Assembly: GCA_024281055.1 (NCBI GenBank)
Contig: JAMXLF010000001.1
Coordinates: 1 to 54,773, forward strand
Length of the DNA stretch: 54,773 bases
Source of the DNA: Geobacteraceae bacterium
GTDB lineage: Bacteria; Desulfobacterota; Desulfuromonadia; Geobacterales; Geobacteraceae
Direction: 5' to 3'
Part shown: positions 16,677 to 24,761 of the stretch, piece by piece
Numbering within the stretch: the first letter of the stretch is position 1
Layout: every line of letters starts with the position of its first letter
Position numbers and translations under genes: made by a program
Notes under the pieces: generated by a model
The model's database searches: none
What the model saw: only the letters and a program-made list of their open reading frames with translations
Told to the model about the DNA's origin: nothing

Positions 16677-16871
16677 ATGAGAGCCACAGAGGAAAAAGGG
16701 ATGGAATCGCCGCAGGAACGGTGCGACATCAAGGTCTGGAGCGGACAGTGTGGCGACTCCGGGGAGAATAAATACCTCTGCAACGTATGCGGGTCGATAC
16801 ACGATCTGAACCACGAGATGCACCACGAGGGTTTCCCCCATGTGAGCGGCGATAGCGACAATCTTTACTGA
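16677..16871 (+). CDS. small zinc-ribbon-like protein
   Basis: 64 residues from the ATG at 16677, chosen because an AGGGAGG site lies eight bases before it; a GTG six bases upstream is possible. Features are SGQCGDSG, YLCNVCGSIHDLNHEMHHEGFPH: a CXXC knuckle followed by a His-rich segment, suggesting metal binding. It is divergent from hcp and shares the interval with the FNR-like palindrome, so co-regulation is possible. I do not know its function. Confidence 0.65.
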   Translation: MRATEEKGMESPQERCDIKVWSGQCGDSGENKYLCNVCGSIHDLNHEMHHEGFPHVSGDSDNLY

Positions 16872-16903
16872 GGCTGGGTTTAAAAATCACATGAGAAACA
16901 AGA

Positions 16904-16931
16904 AAAGGGGGTCGACAATTCGGCCCCCTTT
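16904..16931. terminator. intrinsic terminator between convergent genes
   Basis: AAAGGGGG (16904-16911) pairs with CCCCCTTT (16924-16931), with A-rich sequence on the left and T-rich on the right. It can serve the small gene on the plus strand and the regulator gene on the minus strand. Confidence 0.75.
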
Positions 16932-16954
16932 CCGTTTGCTGATCAGTACCAGGG

Positions 16955-18478
16955 TCAGCGATGGAGCAGGTTGAAGCGCTTGATCTTGCGATAGAGGGTG
17001 TTCCGGGCTATGCCGAGGACGTGCGACGCCTCGGTAATGTTCCACCGGCACTCCTCCAGCGTCCTTCTGATGGTTTCCGCCTCGGTATCCTTCAGACCGC
17101 GCTGGGCGGACGGTCCGATTCCTTTCTTGCGCATTGCCGAAAGGACGCTGGCTTCGAGCCCTTGCAGGGAGCTGAGCAAGCGGTTCAGCTCATCGGAGCT
17201 CATATCCTCCAGCACGTCGGGTCTGTCGAACTGCTCCCGCAGGGTTTCCGGGGAAGATGGAAGCTGGCTGGTCTGCTGCGGTGCATCAAGGGGCGTTGCG
17301 GGGGCGGGAGTGGCGGCCAGAAGCGTGCTCCCCATGTGTTCGGGCAGGATCGTACCGCCGGTGCAGATGACTGCCGCCCGGCGCATGACATTGGCCAGTT
17401 CCCGTATGTTGCCCGGCCAGCTGTGATCGCGCAGAAGGCGCTGGGCAGCCGGAGAGAGCCGCAGGTCGGGGTTGAGCTGCCGGACGAAGTGCTCCGCCAG
17501 GAGGGGGATGTCCTCGGCGCGGTCGCGCAGCGGGGGAATCTCCAGGCGGACAACGTTGAGGCGGTAGAACAGGTCTTCCCGGAAGGTCTTTTCCCGGATT
17601 GCCTGCTCCAGGTCGACATTGGTCGCGGCGATCACCCGCACATCAGTCTTGATTGGTTTTTCCCCGCCAACCCGCATGAATTCGCCGGTTTCGAGCACCC
17701 GCAGCAGTTTCACCTGGATCAGCGGGCTGGCGTCGCCGATTTCGTCGAGGAGCAGGGTGCCATGGTTGGCCAGCTCGAAAATGCCGCGGCGGGTCTGGTT
17801 GGCGCCGGTGAACGAGCCCTTTTCATGGCCGAAGAGCTCGCTCTCCAGGAGATTTTCGGGCAGGGCCCCGCAGTTCACCGGGATGAATGCCTGGTCGGCC
17901 CGGCTTGAGGCGGCGTGGATGAAGCGGGCCAGGACTTCCTTGCCGGTCCCGGTCTTTCCCTGGATCAGGACGTTGATGTTCTTGGTGGCGATCTTGTAGG
18001 CCAGCGAGACGAGGCGGTTCATGGGCGGGGACGTGCCGACCAGGAACCCGACGGCTTGGGCCACATCTGACCATTCCTCCCGGCCGCGGTTTCCCTGCAG
18101 CTGGTTCAATCCGTAGGTTGCGGCCTTTTCGATGAGGGTTTCGATCTCGCCGATGTCGTCGAAGGGTTTTTCCAGGTACTCGTACGCGCCCAGCTGCATG
18201 GCCGTGACCGCCGTCTTGATGGTGCTGTAGCCGGTCATGATGATGACCTCGCAGGCGGGCTGGCGGGTCTTGATCGTCTTCAGCAGGGTCAGGCCGTCGG
18301 TGTCGGGAAGTTTCAGATCGACCAGGGCCACGTTGAAGCTCGCGCCGTCGAGGGCGCGCAGCGCCTTCCGCTCGTTGACGGCGGTAACGACCCCGTATTT
18401 TTTTCTCGTCAGCAGACGCTGGAAAAAGGTGCAGACATCCGCTTCGTCGTCGATGACCAAAACCTGGATATGTGACAT
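16955..18478 (-). CDS. sigma-54-dependent NtrC-family response regulator
   Basis: 507 residues from the ATG at 18478. A receiver domain occupies 1-120 (acidic pair VIDDEAD, phospho-Asp54 in VALVDLKLP, Lys104 in YLEKPF). An AAA+ domain follows: Walker A GKTGTGKE at 174-181, and the sigma-54 contact loop GSFTGA at 221-226, a tolerated variant of GAFTGA. A Fis-type helix-turn-helix ends the protein (LEECRWNITEASHVLGIARNTLYRKIKRF). Phosphorylation should license it to remodel sigma-54 RNA polymerase. The histidine kinase gene lies 88 bases upstream on the same strand. The sigma-54 promoters before mftA (35365) and the alcohol dehydrogenase (21666) are plausible targets. Confidence 0.93.
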   Translation of the reverse strand: MSHIQVLVIDDEADVCTFFQRLLTRKKYGVVTAVNERKALRALDGASFNVALVDLKLPDTDGLTLLKTIKTRQPACEVIIMTGYSTIKTAVTAMQLGAYEYLEKPFDDIGEIETLIEKAATYGLNQLQGNRGREEWSDVAQAVGFLVGTSPPMNRLVSLAYKIATKNINVLIQGKTGTGKEVLARFIHAASSRADQAFIPVNCGALPENLLESELFGHEKGSFTGANQTRRGIFELANHGTLLLDEIGDASPLIQVKLLRVLETGEFMRVGGEKPIKTDVRVIAATNVDLEQAIREKTFREDLFYRLNVVRLEIPPLRDRAEDIPLLAEHFVRQLNPDLRLSPAAQRLLRDHSWPGNIRELANVMRRAAVICTGGTILPEHMGSTLLAATPAPATPLDAPQQTSQLPSSPETLREQFDRPDVLEDMSSDELNRLLSSLQGLEASVLSAMRKKGIGPSAQRGLKDTEAETIRRTLEECRWNITEASHVLGIARNTLYRKIKRFNLLHR

Positions 18479-18566
18479 CTCTTTGCTACCTCTTATAAAA
18501 CCTGAGTGGTAGTCAGAGTTCAGAATCCGGAAGGTTATATTCCGGCTTCTGATTCCTGAATTCCGA

Positions 18567-20225
18567 CTACTGGTGTTCCACCGGCAGGACCAGGGAAAAG
18601 GTGCTCCCCATGCCCGGCCGGCTCTCGACTTCAATGGTACCGTTATGGGACTCGGCGATCCCCAGGCTGACCGACAGTCCCAGGCCGGTCCCCTTGGTTG
18701 CTTCCTTGCTGGTGTAGAAGGGGGTGAATATCTTGGAAAGGTTTTCCGGCTCGATCCCGATACCGTTATCGGTCACACTGAGCACAGCCCACATCTTTTC
18801 TCCCTCCTTTCGGAGCGAAGTGGCCACCCGGATGACTTTTTCCCGCCGCTCCACGTCGGCCATGGCATCCCGGGCGTTGATCAGGAAATTCGTCAGCACC
18901 TGCTGGATCTGGGGGCCGTTGGCGGTCAGCTTCGGCAGGTCGGGGGCGAACTGTTCGACGATCCTGATCTGGCTGCGGTTGATCTGGTACCTGATCAGGC
19001 TCAGCACCCGCTGCGCCTCGGCATTGAGGTCCATATCCGTCACCGGGGGCTGGTCCTGCCGGGAAAAGGTCAGCAGGTTCTGGATGATCCGCTTGCAGCG
19101 CAGCCCCGAGTTGATGATGTCGTCGAGCGCCTCGGCCTTGTCCGGTTGTCCGTCGATCTGGAGGTCCCTGGCCAGCATCTGCGCCGTGCCGATGATAACG
19201 GTCATCGGGCTGTTCAGCTCGTGGGCCACCCCCGCCGCCATCTCGCCGAGGGCCGCCAGTTTTGCCGCCTGGACCAGCTGTGCCTCCATCTTGGTCTTTT
19301 GGGTGACGTCCTTGAGGATGATGGTCACCGCGGCCAGCTGCTTCTTCTCGTTCAGCACCGGATAGTAGGAGAGGTCGAGGACCAGTCCTCCCTCGGTCTG
19401 CCAGCGCTGGAAAACCGGACGGAGGGTCCGCTTGACTTCCCTGATGGGACAGTTCGGGCAGGGTTCCTTACGCCCATGGAGCTTGGCAAAGCACTTGCTG
19501 CTGAGCCGCTGGTCCCAGAACCCGCTCATCTCCGGCGGCAGGTGGTTGTTATGGAGGAGGACGTTGTAATCGGTGTCCACGAGGAAGATCGGGTCGGTCA
19601 CCGCCATGAAGGTTTCTTCCCACTCCTTTTTGGCACGCGACACCTGTTTGTAGAGGCGGGCATTCTGGATGCTGATCGCCAGCTGGTCGGCCAGGTGCTG
19701 GACGAAGCTGAGATCGGCCTCGCTGTATGACGTGTCGTGGATGCTCGCGACGATGAGTGCGCCGATCACCTCGTCCCGTTTGAACATCGGGGCCACTGCC
19801 AGGGCTTTGAGAGGACCGGGGTAGGCCGGATTGATCCGGACATGGCAGATTTCCTCCGGTGTCACGTTGCAAACGGCAGCTTTTTTTTGCCGAATGACGT
19901 TGAGGGTGGGGGAGTGCACGGGGAAGTCGTCGATCCTGCAATAGTCCCGTGGCATCATCGCCTTGAGCTTCAAATCGCCGTTGCGGACCGTCACCAGACC
20001 GAGAAAATCGCAGGGGAGAGTCTGGGGCAGCTTGGTGAAGGTGCGCTCGATGATGTCGGAGATCGACATGTCGATGTTGATGTCCCGGGCAAGCTGATGC
20101 AGGATCTCCAGGCGGCTGTTCTGCTTGAGCACGTCCTGGTTGCGTTTCTTCAGCTCGACGTAGTAATTGAGCTTCGACGAGTCGACCCCGGTCAATTGTT
20201 CGAGCAGCTTTTCCCTGTTGTCCAC
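18567..20225 (-). CDS. GAF-PAS histidine kinase
   Basis: 552 residues, no membrane helices, so cytoplasmic. Coiled N-terminus (residues 1-45), GAF domain (about 45-200; LARDINIDMSISDIIERTF to QHLADQLAISIQNARLY), PAS domain (about 205-320) containing CPNCPI and SSKCFAKLHGRKEPC cysteines, then the H-box AAGVAHELNSPMTVIIG and an ATPase domain with NFLINARDAM, DNGIGIEPENL and KGTGLGLSVS. The four clustered cysteines in the PAS domain could bind a metal or sense redox state. It is the likely partner of the regulator just downstream. The signal is unknown; an alcohol or aldehyde signal is suggested only by the neighbouring genes. Confidence 0.9.
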   Translation of the reverse strand: MDNREKLLEQLTGVDSSKLNYYVELKKRNQDVLKQNSRLEILHQLARDINIDMSISDIIERTFTKLPQTLPCDFLGLVTVRNGDLKLKAMMPRDYCRIDDFPVHSPTLNVIRQKKAAVCNVTPEEICHVRINPAYPGPLKALAVAPMFKRDEVIGALIVASIHDTSYSEADLSFVQHLADQLAISIQNARLYKQVSRAKKEWEETFMAVTDPIFLVDTDYNVLLHNNHLPPEMSGFWDQRLSSKCFAKLHGRKEPCPNCPIREVKRTLRPVFQRWQTEGGLVLDLSYYPVLNEKKQLAAVTIILKDVTQKTKMEAQLVQAAKLAALGEMAAGVAHELNSPMTVIIGTAQMLARDLQIDGQPDKAEALDDIINSGLRCKRIIQNLLTFSRQDQPPVTDMDLNAEAQRVLSLIRYQINRSQIRIVEQFAPDLPKLTANGPQIQQVLTNFLINARDAMADVERREKVIRVATSLRKEGEKMWAVLSVTDNGIGIEPENLSKIFTPFYTSKEATKGTGLGLSVSLGIAESHNGTIEVESRPGMGSTFSLVLPVEHQ

Positions 20226-20321
20226 TGTTCGTTTCCCCTGTTTTACAACACTGCTTGCGGCGCCGCGTCCGTATTTGGGTCAGATTTGGTCTGGCCGAAT
20301 GAGCAGAACCGCAGGCAGTCC

Positions 20322-20410
20322 CTCTCTCTTTCTCTCCCCCAAAGGGGGAGAGCATGCCTTGCCCTCTCCCCTTGGGAGAGGGATTGGGTGAGGGTTCGCT
20401 GCGCTACGTC
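20322..20410. repeat. CTCTCCC-type palindromic repeat
   Basis: CTCTCCCCCAAAGGGGGAGAG at its left, then CCCTCTCCCCTTGGGAGAGGG, followed by TGGGTGAGGGTTCG. Same class as the repeats at 36271, 37969 and 51505. It occupies most of the 237-base gap between the kinase and alcohol dehydrogenase genes; nothing else is evident there. Confidence 0.7.
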
Positions 20411-20462
20411 GAGGATTATGCGATCGAGGCCGGGCCAAAGATGACCCGAAGACGGACGCGGC

Positions 20463-21611
20463 TCACATGGCTTTGTGGAAGATGGTCTCGATGTCGTTTA
20501 TCCCCGCATTCCGCGGATTGGTCACCAGACAGGCGTCCTTGAGCGCGTTCCGGCTCAGGAGCGGAATGAACTCCGCCTTGAGGCCGATGTCCGCCAGCCC
20601 CTTGGCCAGGCCGACGTCAGCGATCAGCCGCTTCACCGCCTCGATGGAACGGGCCGCAGCGGCGCCGGGCTCCAGACCGGCGACCTCCTCTCCCATGGCA
20701 ATGGCGATGTCCCTGAAACGCTCGGGACAGGCGGGGAGGTTGAACTCCATGACGTGCGGGAGGATCGAGGCGTTGGTCTCCCCGTGGTGCTGGTCGATCA
20801 AGCCGTCCACCTGGTGGGTCATGGCGTGGGTAGCGCCGAGGATGGCGTTGGAAAATGCCAGCCCCGCGGTGAGGGCGGCCATGGCCATGTTCGTGTTCGC
20901 CTCCATGTCCCCGCGGTCGGCAACCGCTTTCCTCATATTCCGGGAAATGAGCTCGATCGCCTTGAGTGCGTGGATGTCGGTGAGCGGAGTTGCGGCCAGG
21001 GAGACGTACGATTCGATGCCGTGTGTCAGGGCGTCGAGGCCGGTGGCGGCGGCCAGCTTGGCGTCCTTGGTCTTCAGGAGCTCCGGGTCGACGATGGCGA
21101 TGTCCGGAACGAGCGATTTGGAGATGATGGACATCTTCAGCTTCCGCACCGTATCGACGATGATGGCGAACTGGCTCACCTCGGAACCGGCTCCGGCGGT
21201 GCTAGGGGCGATCACCATCGGCGGCAGGGGGTGGGTAATCTTGTTGATCCCCTCGTAATCCTGCAGCACCCCGCCGTTGGTAGCCAGGGTGGCAATCGCC
21301 TTGGCGACGTCGGTGGGGCTGCCGCCGCCGACGGCGACAATTCCGTCGCAGCCCGACTGCTGGTAGCGGACAACCCCCTCGATCACCTCGAAATCCTTGG
21401 GATTGGTGGAAAGGGCGGAGAATATCTCGGCCTCCAGACCTGCGGCGTGCAGGTAGTGCACGGCCTGGTCGACCCAGCCGGCATTGATGACGCCGTCGTC
21501 GCTGACGAGGAACACCTTGGAGACGCCGATGCGCACCAGGCTCTCACCGAGTTGGCTCAGGGAACCCCTGCCGAAGATGATTTCCGGGGCGACAAATTTG
21601 CTGATATTCAC
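20463..21611 (-). CDS. iron-containing (group III) alcohol dehydrogenase
   Basis: 382 residues from a GTG at 21611 with an AGGGAGGA site, giving the family length; a longer frame adds residues not found in homologues. NAD-binding GGGSPTDVAKAIA (about 97-109) and TAGAGSEVSQFAI. Metal ligands are in DALTHGIESY (Asp and His) and in HAMTHQVDGLIDQHHGETNASILP (two His). It oxidises an alcohol to an aldehyde with NAD or, in some members, a tightly bound nicotinamide reoxidised by mycofactocin. Its place at the end of a mycofactocin-AOR gene set favours the second role, which is inference. A sigma-54-like promoter precedes it. Confidence 0.88.
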   Translation of the reverse strand: MNISKFVAPEIIFGRGSLSQLGESLVRIGVSKVFLVSDDGVINAGWVDQAVHYLHAAGLEAEIFSALSTNPKDFEVIEGVVRYQQSGCDGIVAVGGGSPTDVAKAIATLATNGGVLQDYEGINKITHPLPPMVIAPSTAGAGSEVSQFAIIVDTVRKLKMSIISKSLVPDIAIVDPELLKTKDAKLAAATGLDALTHGIESYVSLAATPLTDIHALKAIELISRNMRKAVADRGDMEANTNMAMAALTAGLAFSNAILGATHAMTHQVDGLIDQHHGETNASILPHVMEFNLPACPERFRDIAIAMGEEVAGLEPGAAAARSIEAVKRLIADVGLAKGLADIGLKAEFIPLLSRNALKDACLVTNPRNAGINDIETIFHKAM

Positions 21612-21665
21612 ACATCCTCCCTGACACATTTGCCCATTTGGATAATGAGCTTGATCATTGTATAC

Positions 21666-21682
21666 ATGCAAATCCCATGCAC
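21666..21682 (-). promoter_or_regulatory. candidate sigma-54 promoter for the alcohol dehydrogenase
   Basis: The minus strand reads GTGCATGGGATTTGCAT. Against TGGCACG-N4-TTGCWT it keeps the G and C of the -24 block and the complete TTGCAT of -12, with the right spacing; the first G of the GG pair is T. It ends about 54 bases before the GTG start. It is weaker than the site before mftA. Confidence 0.5.
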
Positions 21683-21735
21683 ATTTCCGTCTGAGGGCTT
21701 CATCCGCGGACCCGGGCGAAGGAGCCTGGTCCGAC

Positions 21736-21764
21736 TGTAACAGTGCGATACACTATATGTTACA
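21736..21764. promoter_or_regulatory. inverted repeat upstream of the sigma-54 site (possible activator site)
   Basis: TGTAACA (21736-21742) and TGTTACA (21758-21764) are exact inverted half-sites with 15 bases between, centred about 68 bases upstream of the candidate -24 box. That position suits an enhancer-binding protein. The rest of the 401-base gap (21612-22012) holds no gene that I can support. Confidence 0.4.
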
Positions 21765-22012
21765 TTATAGAGCAAAATGGTCAAAAATGGTACTGTCCTG
21801 CACTTGTCCGCCTGGCCTAACTTACTGAAATCCAATGTGTTGTATTGATTGTGCGCGGGATTGCCGAGGGGGGAGGTCAATAGAAATTTCGGGCCTTCAG
21901 CAGCAGGAGCTGCTGCGGTGGGATGGTCTGGTAAACAGAGGCTGCAACAAAAGAGGAGCGCAAGGCTCCTCCTTGTGCGGCCAAATCCGAGGAAGGGAAG
22001 GGGAAGCCCCTG

Positions 22013-22306
22013 CTAGCGGGTGGCGTTGCGAATGCCGAGGAGAAAGCGGCCGGGGCCCGGGATACCTGTCGGGACGAAGGCGACCCGGTCGCCGGGCTGG
22101 ATGTGGTGATCGAGGCTGTAGGCTAGGTGATTGACGAAGACCGCCTCGATTTTTTCCAGGGGGAGGTCGAGCTCCCGGGCGAGATCCCGGGCCTCACATC
22201 CTTCCGGGGGCAGGTTCACCTCGGTCGTCGATTCCTGACCGCGTTCCTTCCGGAGCACGTGCAGTGCCCCGAACATCCGTACCGTTGTGGCAGTTTGCGT
22301 GGACAT
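22013..22306 (-). CDS. MoaD/ThiS-like ubiquitin-fold protein without a C-terminal Gly-Gly
   Basis: 97 residues from the ATG at 22306 (GAAAGGAG site). TTVRMFGALHVLRKERGQ and EVNLPPEGCEARDLARELDLPLEKIEAVFVNHLAYSLDHHIQPGDRVAFVP follow the beta-grasp MoaD pattern, including the late GDRVAFVP strand. The chain does not end in Gly-Gly but runs on to IPGPGRFLLGIRNATR. MoaD-type sulfur carriers need the terminal Gly-Gly for thiocarboxylation, so this one is either a structural paralogue or is processed. It belongs to the AOR set, next to a ThiF-like activating enzyme. Confidence 0.75.
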   Translation of the reverse strand: MSTQTATTVRMFGALHVLRKERGQESTTEVNLPPEGCEARDLARELDLPLEKIEAVFVNHLAYSLDHHIQPGDRVAFVPTGIPGPGRFLLGIRNATR

Positions 22307-22460
22307 GGCTGACTCCTTTCTTTCCGGTGGTTGGTGCGATGAGGGCTGTAGCAAGAGAAATTGGTTTTCTTTATAGGTCAAACGTTTGTTTGAATTAAGT
22401 CAATAATACCACCCTCCACTGAGAATGTAAACTGTTGTGTATACGAATTGTAAGAAAATT

Positions 22461-23318
22461 TTATGGTGATACTGCAGGCGTGGGCCGGAACCTGATTTCC
22501 TCGACCTTCATGTCCAGCAGGTTGATGAAGAGCAGCCGGTGGCGCAGGGTGTGTCCCTGTCCGAGGATGATCTTGCACGCCTCGGCCACCTGCAGGCTGG
22601 CCACCACGGCCGGGGTGAAGGAGGGGTTGCCGAACGTCGCCTCGACCCCCTTTGCGGTTCCCTGCAGTCCGGCAACGAGGTGAGAGATGTCGTCGCCGGG
22701 CAACTGGCTGGCTACCCGGCCGTACCAGCCGCCGATGGCCCCGTGGACAAGGGGGATGGCCATGTCCCGGCAGGTCTCGATCAACTCTATCCTGGCGGGA
22801 AAATTGTCCAGGCCGTCCATCACAACCGTCGCTCCGCACAGCAGTTCGGGACCCGTGTCCCGGGTAAACGCAGCCTTCCGGGGGGATACGGTGACGGCCG
22901 GGTTGACGGCCCGCACCCGCGCCGCAGCCACTTCGACCTTGGCGAGGCCGAGCGCGGCGGGAGCGGAGAGGAGCTGCCGGTTCAGGTTGTGCTCTTCGAA
23001 CACGTCCGGGTCGATACAGACGAGTTCCCCGACCCCCAGCCTCGCCAGTTCCTCGATGAGATACCCGCCCAGGCCGCCACAACCGATGACCACAACCCTG
23101 CTGCGAAAGAGCTGCAGCTGCTGTCCGGTGGAAATGGTCTCCCGGTTGCGCTGGTAACGGGCCGGCAGGAGCCCCATTTCCAGAGCGGTTTCTTCCACTT
23201 CGGCCAGGCTCAGGGAGAATCGTTCGGCGGCGGCCGCCTGCGCTGCCCAGGGCAACAGGTCGCCCCGGGCCTCTTCGAGAAGAAAAACGCGCAGATTGAC
23301 CGTGTCGTTAGTGTTCAT
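22461..23318 (-). CDS. ThiF/MoeB/HesA-family adenylyltransferase
   Basis: 285 residues. N-terminal helical region, then the nucleotide-binding VVIGCGGLGGYLIEEL (about 92-107), RLGVGELVCIDPDVFEEHNLNRQLL, GLAKVEVAAARVRAVNP, and DGLDNFPARIELIETC. This is the E1-like fold that adenylates the C-terminus of MoaD or ThiS proteins. I see no CXXC zinc pairs of the MoeB type. It lies among two MoaD-like genes and upstream of the alcohol dehydrogenase, in a set headed by AOR, so it probably activates the Gly-Gly MoaD for pterin cofactor assembly. Confidence 0.85.
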   Translation of the reverse strand: MNTNDTVNLRVFLLEEARGDLLPWAAQAAAAERFSLSLAEVEETALEMGLLPARYQRNRETISTGQQLQLFRSRVVVIGCGGLGGYLIEELARLGVGELVCIDPDVFEEHNLNRQLLSAPAALGLAKVEVAAARVRAVNPAVTVSPRKAAFTRDTGPELLCGATVVMDGLDNFPARIELIETCRDMAIPLVHGAIGGWYGRVASQLPGDDISHLVAGLQGTAKGVEATFGNPSFTPAVVASLQVAEACKIILGQGHTLRHRLLFINLLDMKVEEIRFRPTPAVSP

Positions 23319-23321
23319 ACT

Positions 23322-23549
23322 TTACTCTGCTCCCATGTCGCAGGGGAGGTGGATCAGGTCGCAACAGCGGCACTTTCCATAGCGCGCAGGGAGGTAGGTG
23401 ACGTTGACCGTGAGGCAGCTCTTGCATTGCCAGAAGCTGACGTCGGTGACTTCCCTGCCGGCGAGCTGGCTGTACAGCCAGCGATAGTAACCGTCCCAGT
23501 CAAACTCCGGGCATTGCCCGGCTTTTTCGGCCAGCTCTTCAAGTAGCAT
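23322..23549 (-). CDS. small Cys-rich protein of the AOR set
   Basis: 75 residues. An acidic helical N-terminus (LLEELAEKAGQCPEFDWDGYYRWLYSQLAG) precedes WQCKSCLTVNVTYLPARYGKCRCCDLIHLPC, i.e. CXXC, CXCC and a further Cys, the look of a treble-clef or zinc ribbon. It ends three bases before the ThiF-like gene and follows the 205-residue unknown gene, so it is operon-bound. The function is unknown; help in cofactor insertion or metal delivery is a guess. Confidence 0.65.
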   Translation of the reverse strand: MLLEELAEKAGQCPEFDWDGYYRWLYSQLAGREVTDVSFWQCKSCLTVNVTYLPARYGKCRCCDLIHLPCDMGAE

Positions 23550-23659
23550 CTCTCCCCCCTTGGCGAAAATGCATTCCGACGCTATGTCATCTCGGTCCCG
23601 CTCATCACCTTAAAGTCCTTTGTCCACGAAAGACACGAAACTCACGAAAAGAATCTCTC

Positions 23660-24277
23660 TCACCCTTTTTTCCTGAATAGTACGGTGAGCCCGACAGCCG
23701 CCGTGCCGGCAAATGTCTCTCCATTCTTGAGCGCCTTCGGTGCTACCAGCGTGTCGTCGAGAGTAGCCCTTGCGCATCCGCTCCAAAAATCCTGCTCCTG
23801 GTCCCGGAAGAACTCAATCGCCTCCGCACTTGTCAGCAGAATGCCGCGCCCGAGGAATTCGGGACCCAGCTCGGGGAGAAGGAGGTTGAAAAGCTTTACG
23901 CGGACCGTGCCGTCGCTGCTGCTGCCTGTCGTATCCTGCTCACCGAGGGTGATGGCACTGCGCATGGCAGCGTAGTAGCCGCCCCGCCGCATGGTTGCTC
24001 CGACCAGCCCCGGCATGGCGGCGGAGAGGGCAAGAAGCGCCCCGTTGCCGGCTACCGCCTTGTCGATGTTGTCGGTTGCTTTCCCGTTGAGGAAAATGGT
24101 CGTGATCCTCTCGGCGACGTAGCCGGCATCCATGCCGAACTGGTCGCAGAGAAGTTCCTTGACGGTACAGGGGACCCGGGCCGGTACGCCGAAGCCCTGC
24201 TGCAGGATCGGATAGAAACAGCCGAGCCGGTCCGCACCCATCGTCATCACAAGGCTTGCCTGCGGCACTCCGTTCAC
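23660..24277 (-). CDS. uncharacterised protein of the AOR set
   Basis: 205 residues from a GTG at 24277 with an AGGAGG site; 15 bases separate it from the MoaD stop. Notable segments are MGADRLGCFYPILQQGFGVPARVPCTVKELL, YVAERITTIFLNGKATDNIDKAVAGNGALLALSAAMPGLVGATMRRG and GTVRVKLFNLLLPELG. It has no signal peptide and no membrane helix. I recognise no fold. Its conserved setting between MoaD and a small Cys-rich protein suggests a part in maturing or regulating the AOR. It is not the creatininase-like MftE peptidase. Confidence 0.6.
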   Translation of the reverse strand: MNGVPQASLVMTMGADRLGCFYPILQQGFGVPARVPCTVKELLCDQFGMDAGYVAERITTIFLNGKATDNIDKAVAGNGALLALSAAMPGLVGATMRRGGYYAAMRSAITLGEQDTTGSSSDGTVRVKLFNLLLPELGPEFLGRGILLTSAEAIEFFRDQEQDFWSGCARATLDDTLVAPKALKNGETFAGTAAVGLTVLFRKKG

Positions 24278-24292
24278 CCCACCCTCCTGTTC

Positions 24293-24538
24293 CTACCCCC
24301 CGCCGATGGGAGGAAACATCCCGACCCGGTCGTTATCCTTCAGCACCCATTCCTCGTGTTCATGGTGGTTGTTGACCATCGAGAGGAGGGAAATGGCCGG
24401 GTCGATGGCGAGAATGGTGCGCAGCTCCCTGATGGTCGTTCCCTCGGGAACCTCCAGGTCGCATTCGCTCTGTCCGTAACAGGGAAGCTCGGGGTTGCCG
24501 CACCTCAGCCCGGCAAACAGTCGTATTTCCAGTTTCAT
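24293..24538 (-). CDS. MoaD-family sulfur carrier with a C-terminal Gly-Gly
   Basis: 81 residues: MKLEIRLFAGLR start, DLEVPEGTTIRELRTILAI, VLKDNDRVGMFPPIGGG end. The beta-grasp pattern and the terminal GG are intact, so it can be adenylated and thiocarboxylated. In molybdo/tungstopterin synthesis it would supply the dithiolene sulfurs together with MoaE. It follows the AOR gene after a terminator-like hairpin and a structured repeat, and it has its own AGGAGG-type site. Confidence 0.85.
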   Translation of the reverse strand: MKLEIRLFAGLRCGNPELPCYGQSECDLEVPEGTTIRELRTILAIDPAISLLSMVNNHHEHEEWVLKDNDRVGMFPPIGGG

Positions 24539-24580
24539 GGCATTCCTCCTGCCGCTATGCCATTTAGATTTGGGTTGATG

Positions 24581-24604
24581 AAAAGGCGGGGCGAATGCCC
24601 CGCC
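24581..24604 (-). terminator. intrinsic terminator downstream of AOR
   Basis: GGCGGGGC (24585-24592) and GCCCCGCC (24597-24604) form a perfect 8-bp stem with a four-base loop; the minus strand continues with TTTT. It lies between AOR and the downstream moaD, so moaD may depend on read-through or on another promoter. Confidence 0.8.
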
Positions 24605-24617
24605 ATTTTCGTTTTGC

Positions 24618-24752
24618 GGCGTTCAGATTTGCGTCAGGTCGGCGGCACCCGGAGGGGCTCCGCGGAGGCCTAGTACCCACAGGGCATAAACAGCGCTAGG
24701 CCGCACAAGGAAGTCCCGAGGATGACGTCGAGATGGCGCAAATATGGACGCC
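24618..24752. repeat. about 135-bp imperfect inverted-repeat element in the AOR-moaD gap
   Basis: The outer arms GGCGTTCAGATTTGCGTC (24618-24635) and GGCGCAAATATGGACGCC (24735-24752) are near-complementary. An inner perfect pair GGCCTAG/CTAGGCC frames TACCCACAGGGCATAAACAGCG, and CTCCGCGGAG lies beside it. No gene fits. It may be a dispersed repeat or a structured leader RNA. Confidence 0.6.
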
Positions 24753-24761
24753 GAGCTACGA

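Noticed and set aside
23660-24277. Considered as the missing MftE peptidase.
   Set aside because: No creatininase metal-binding motif is visible and the gene lies in the AOR set.
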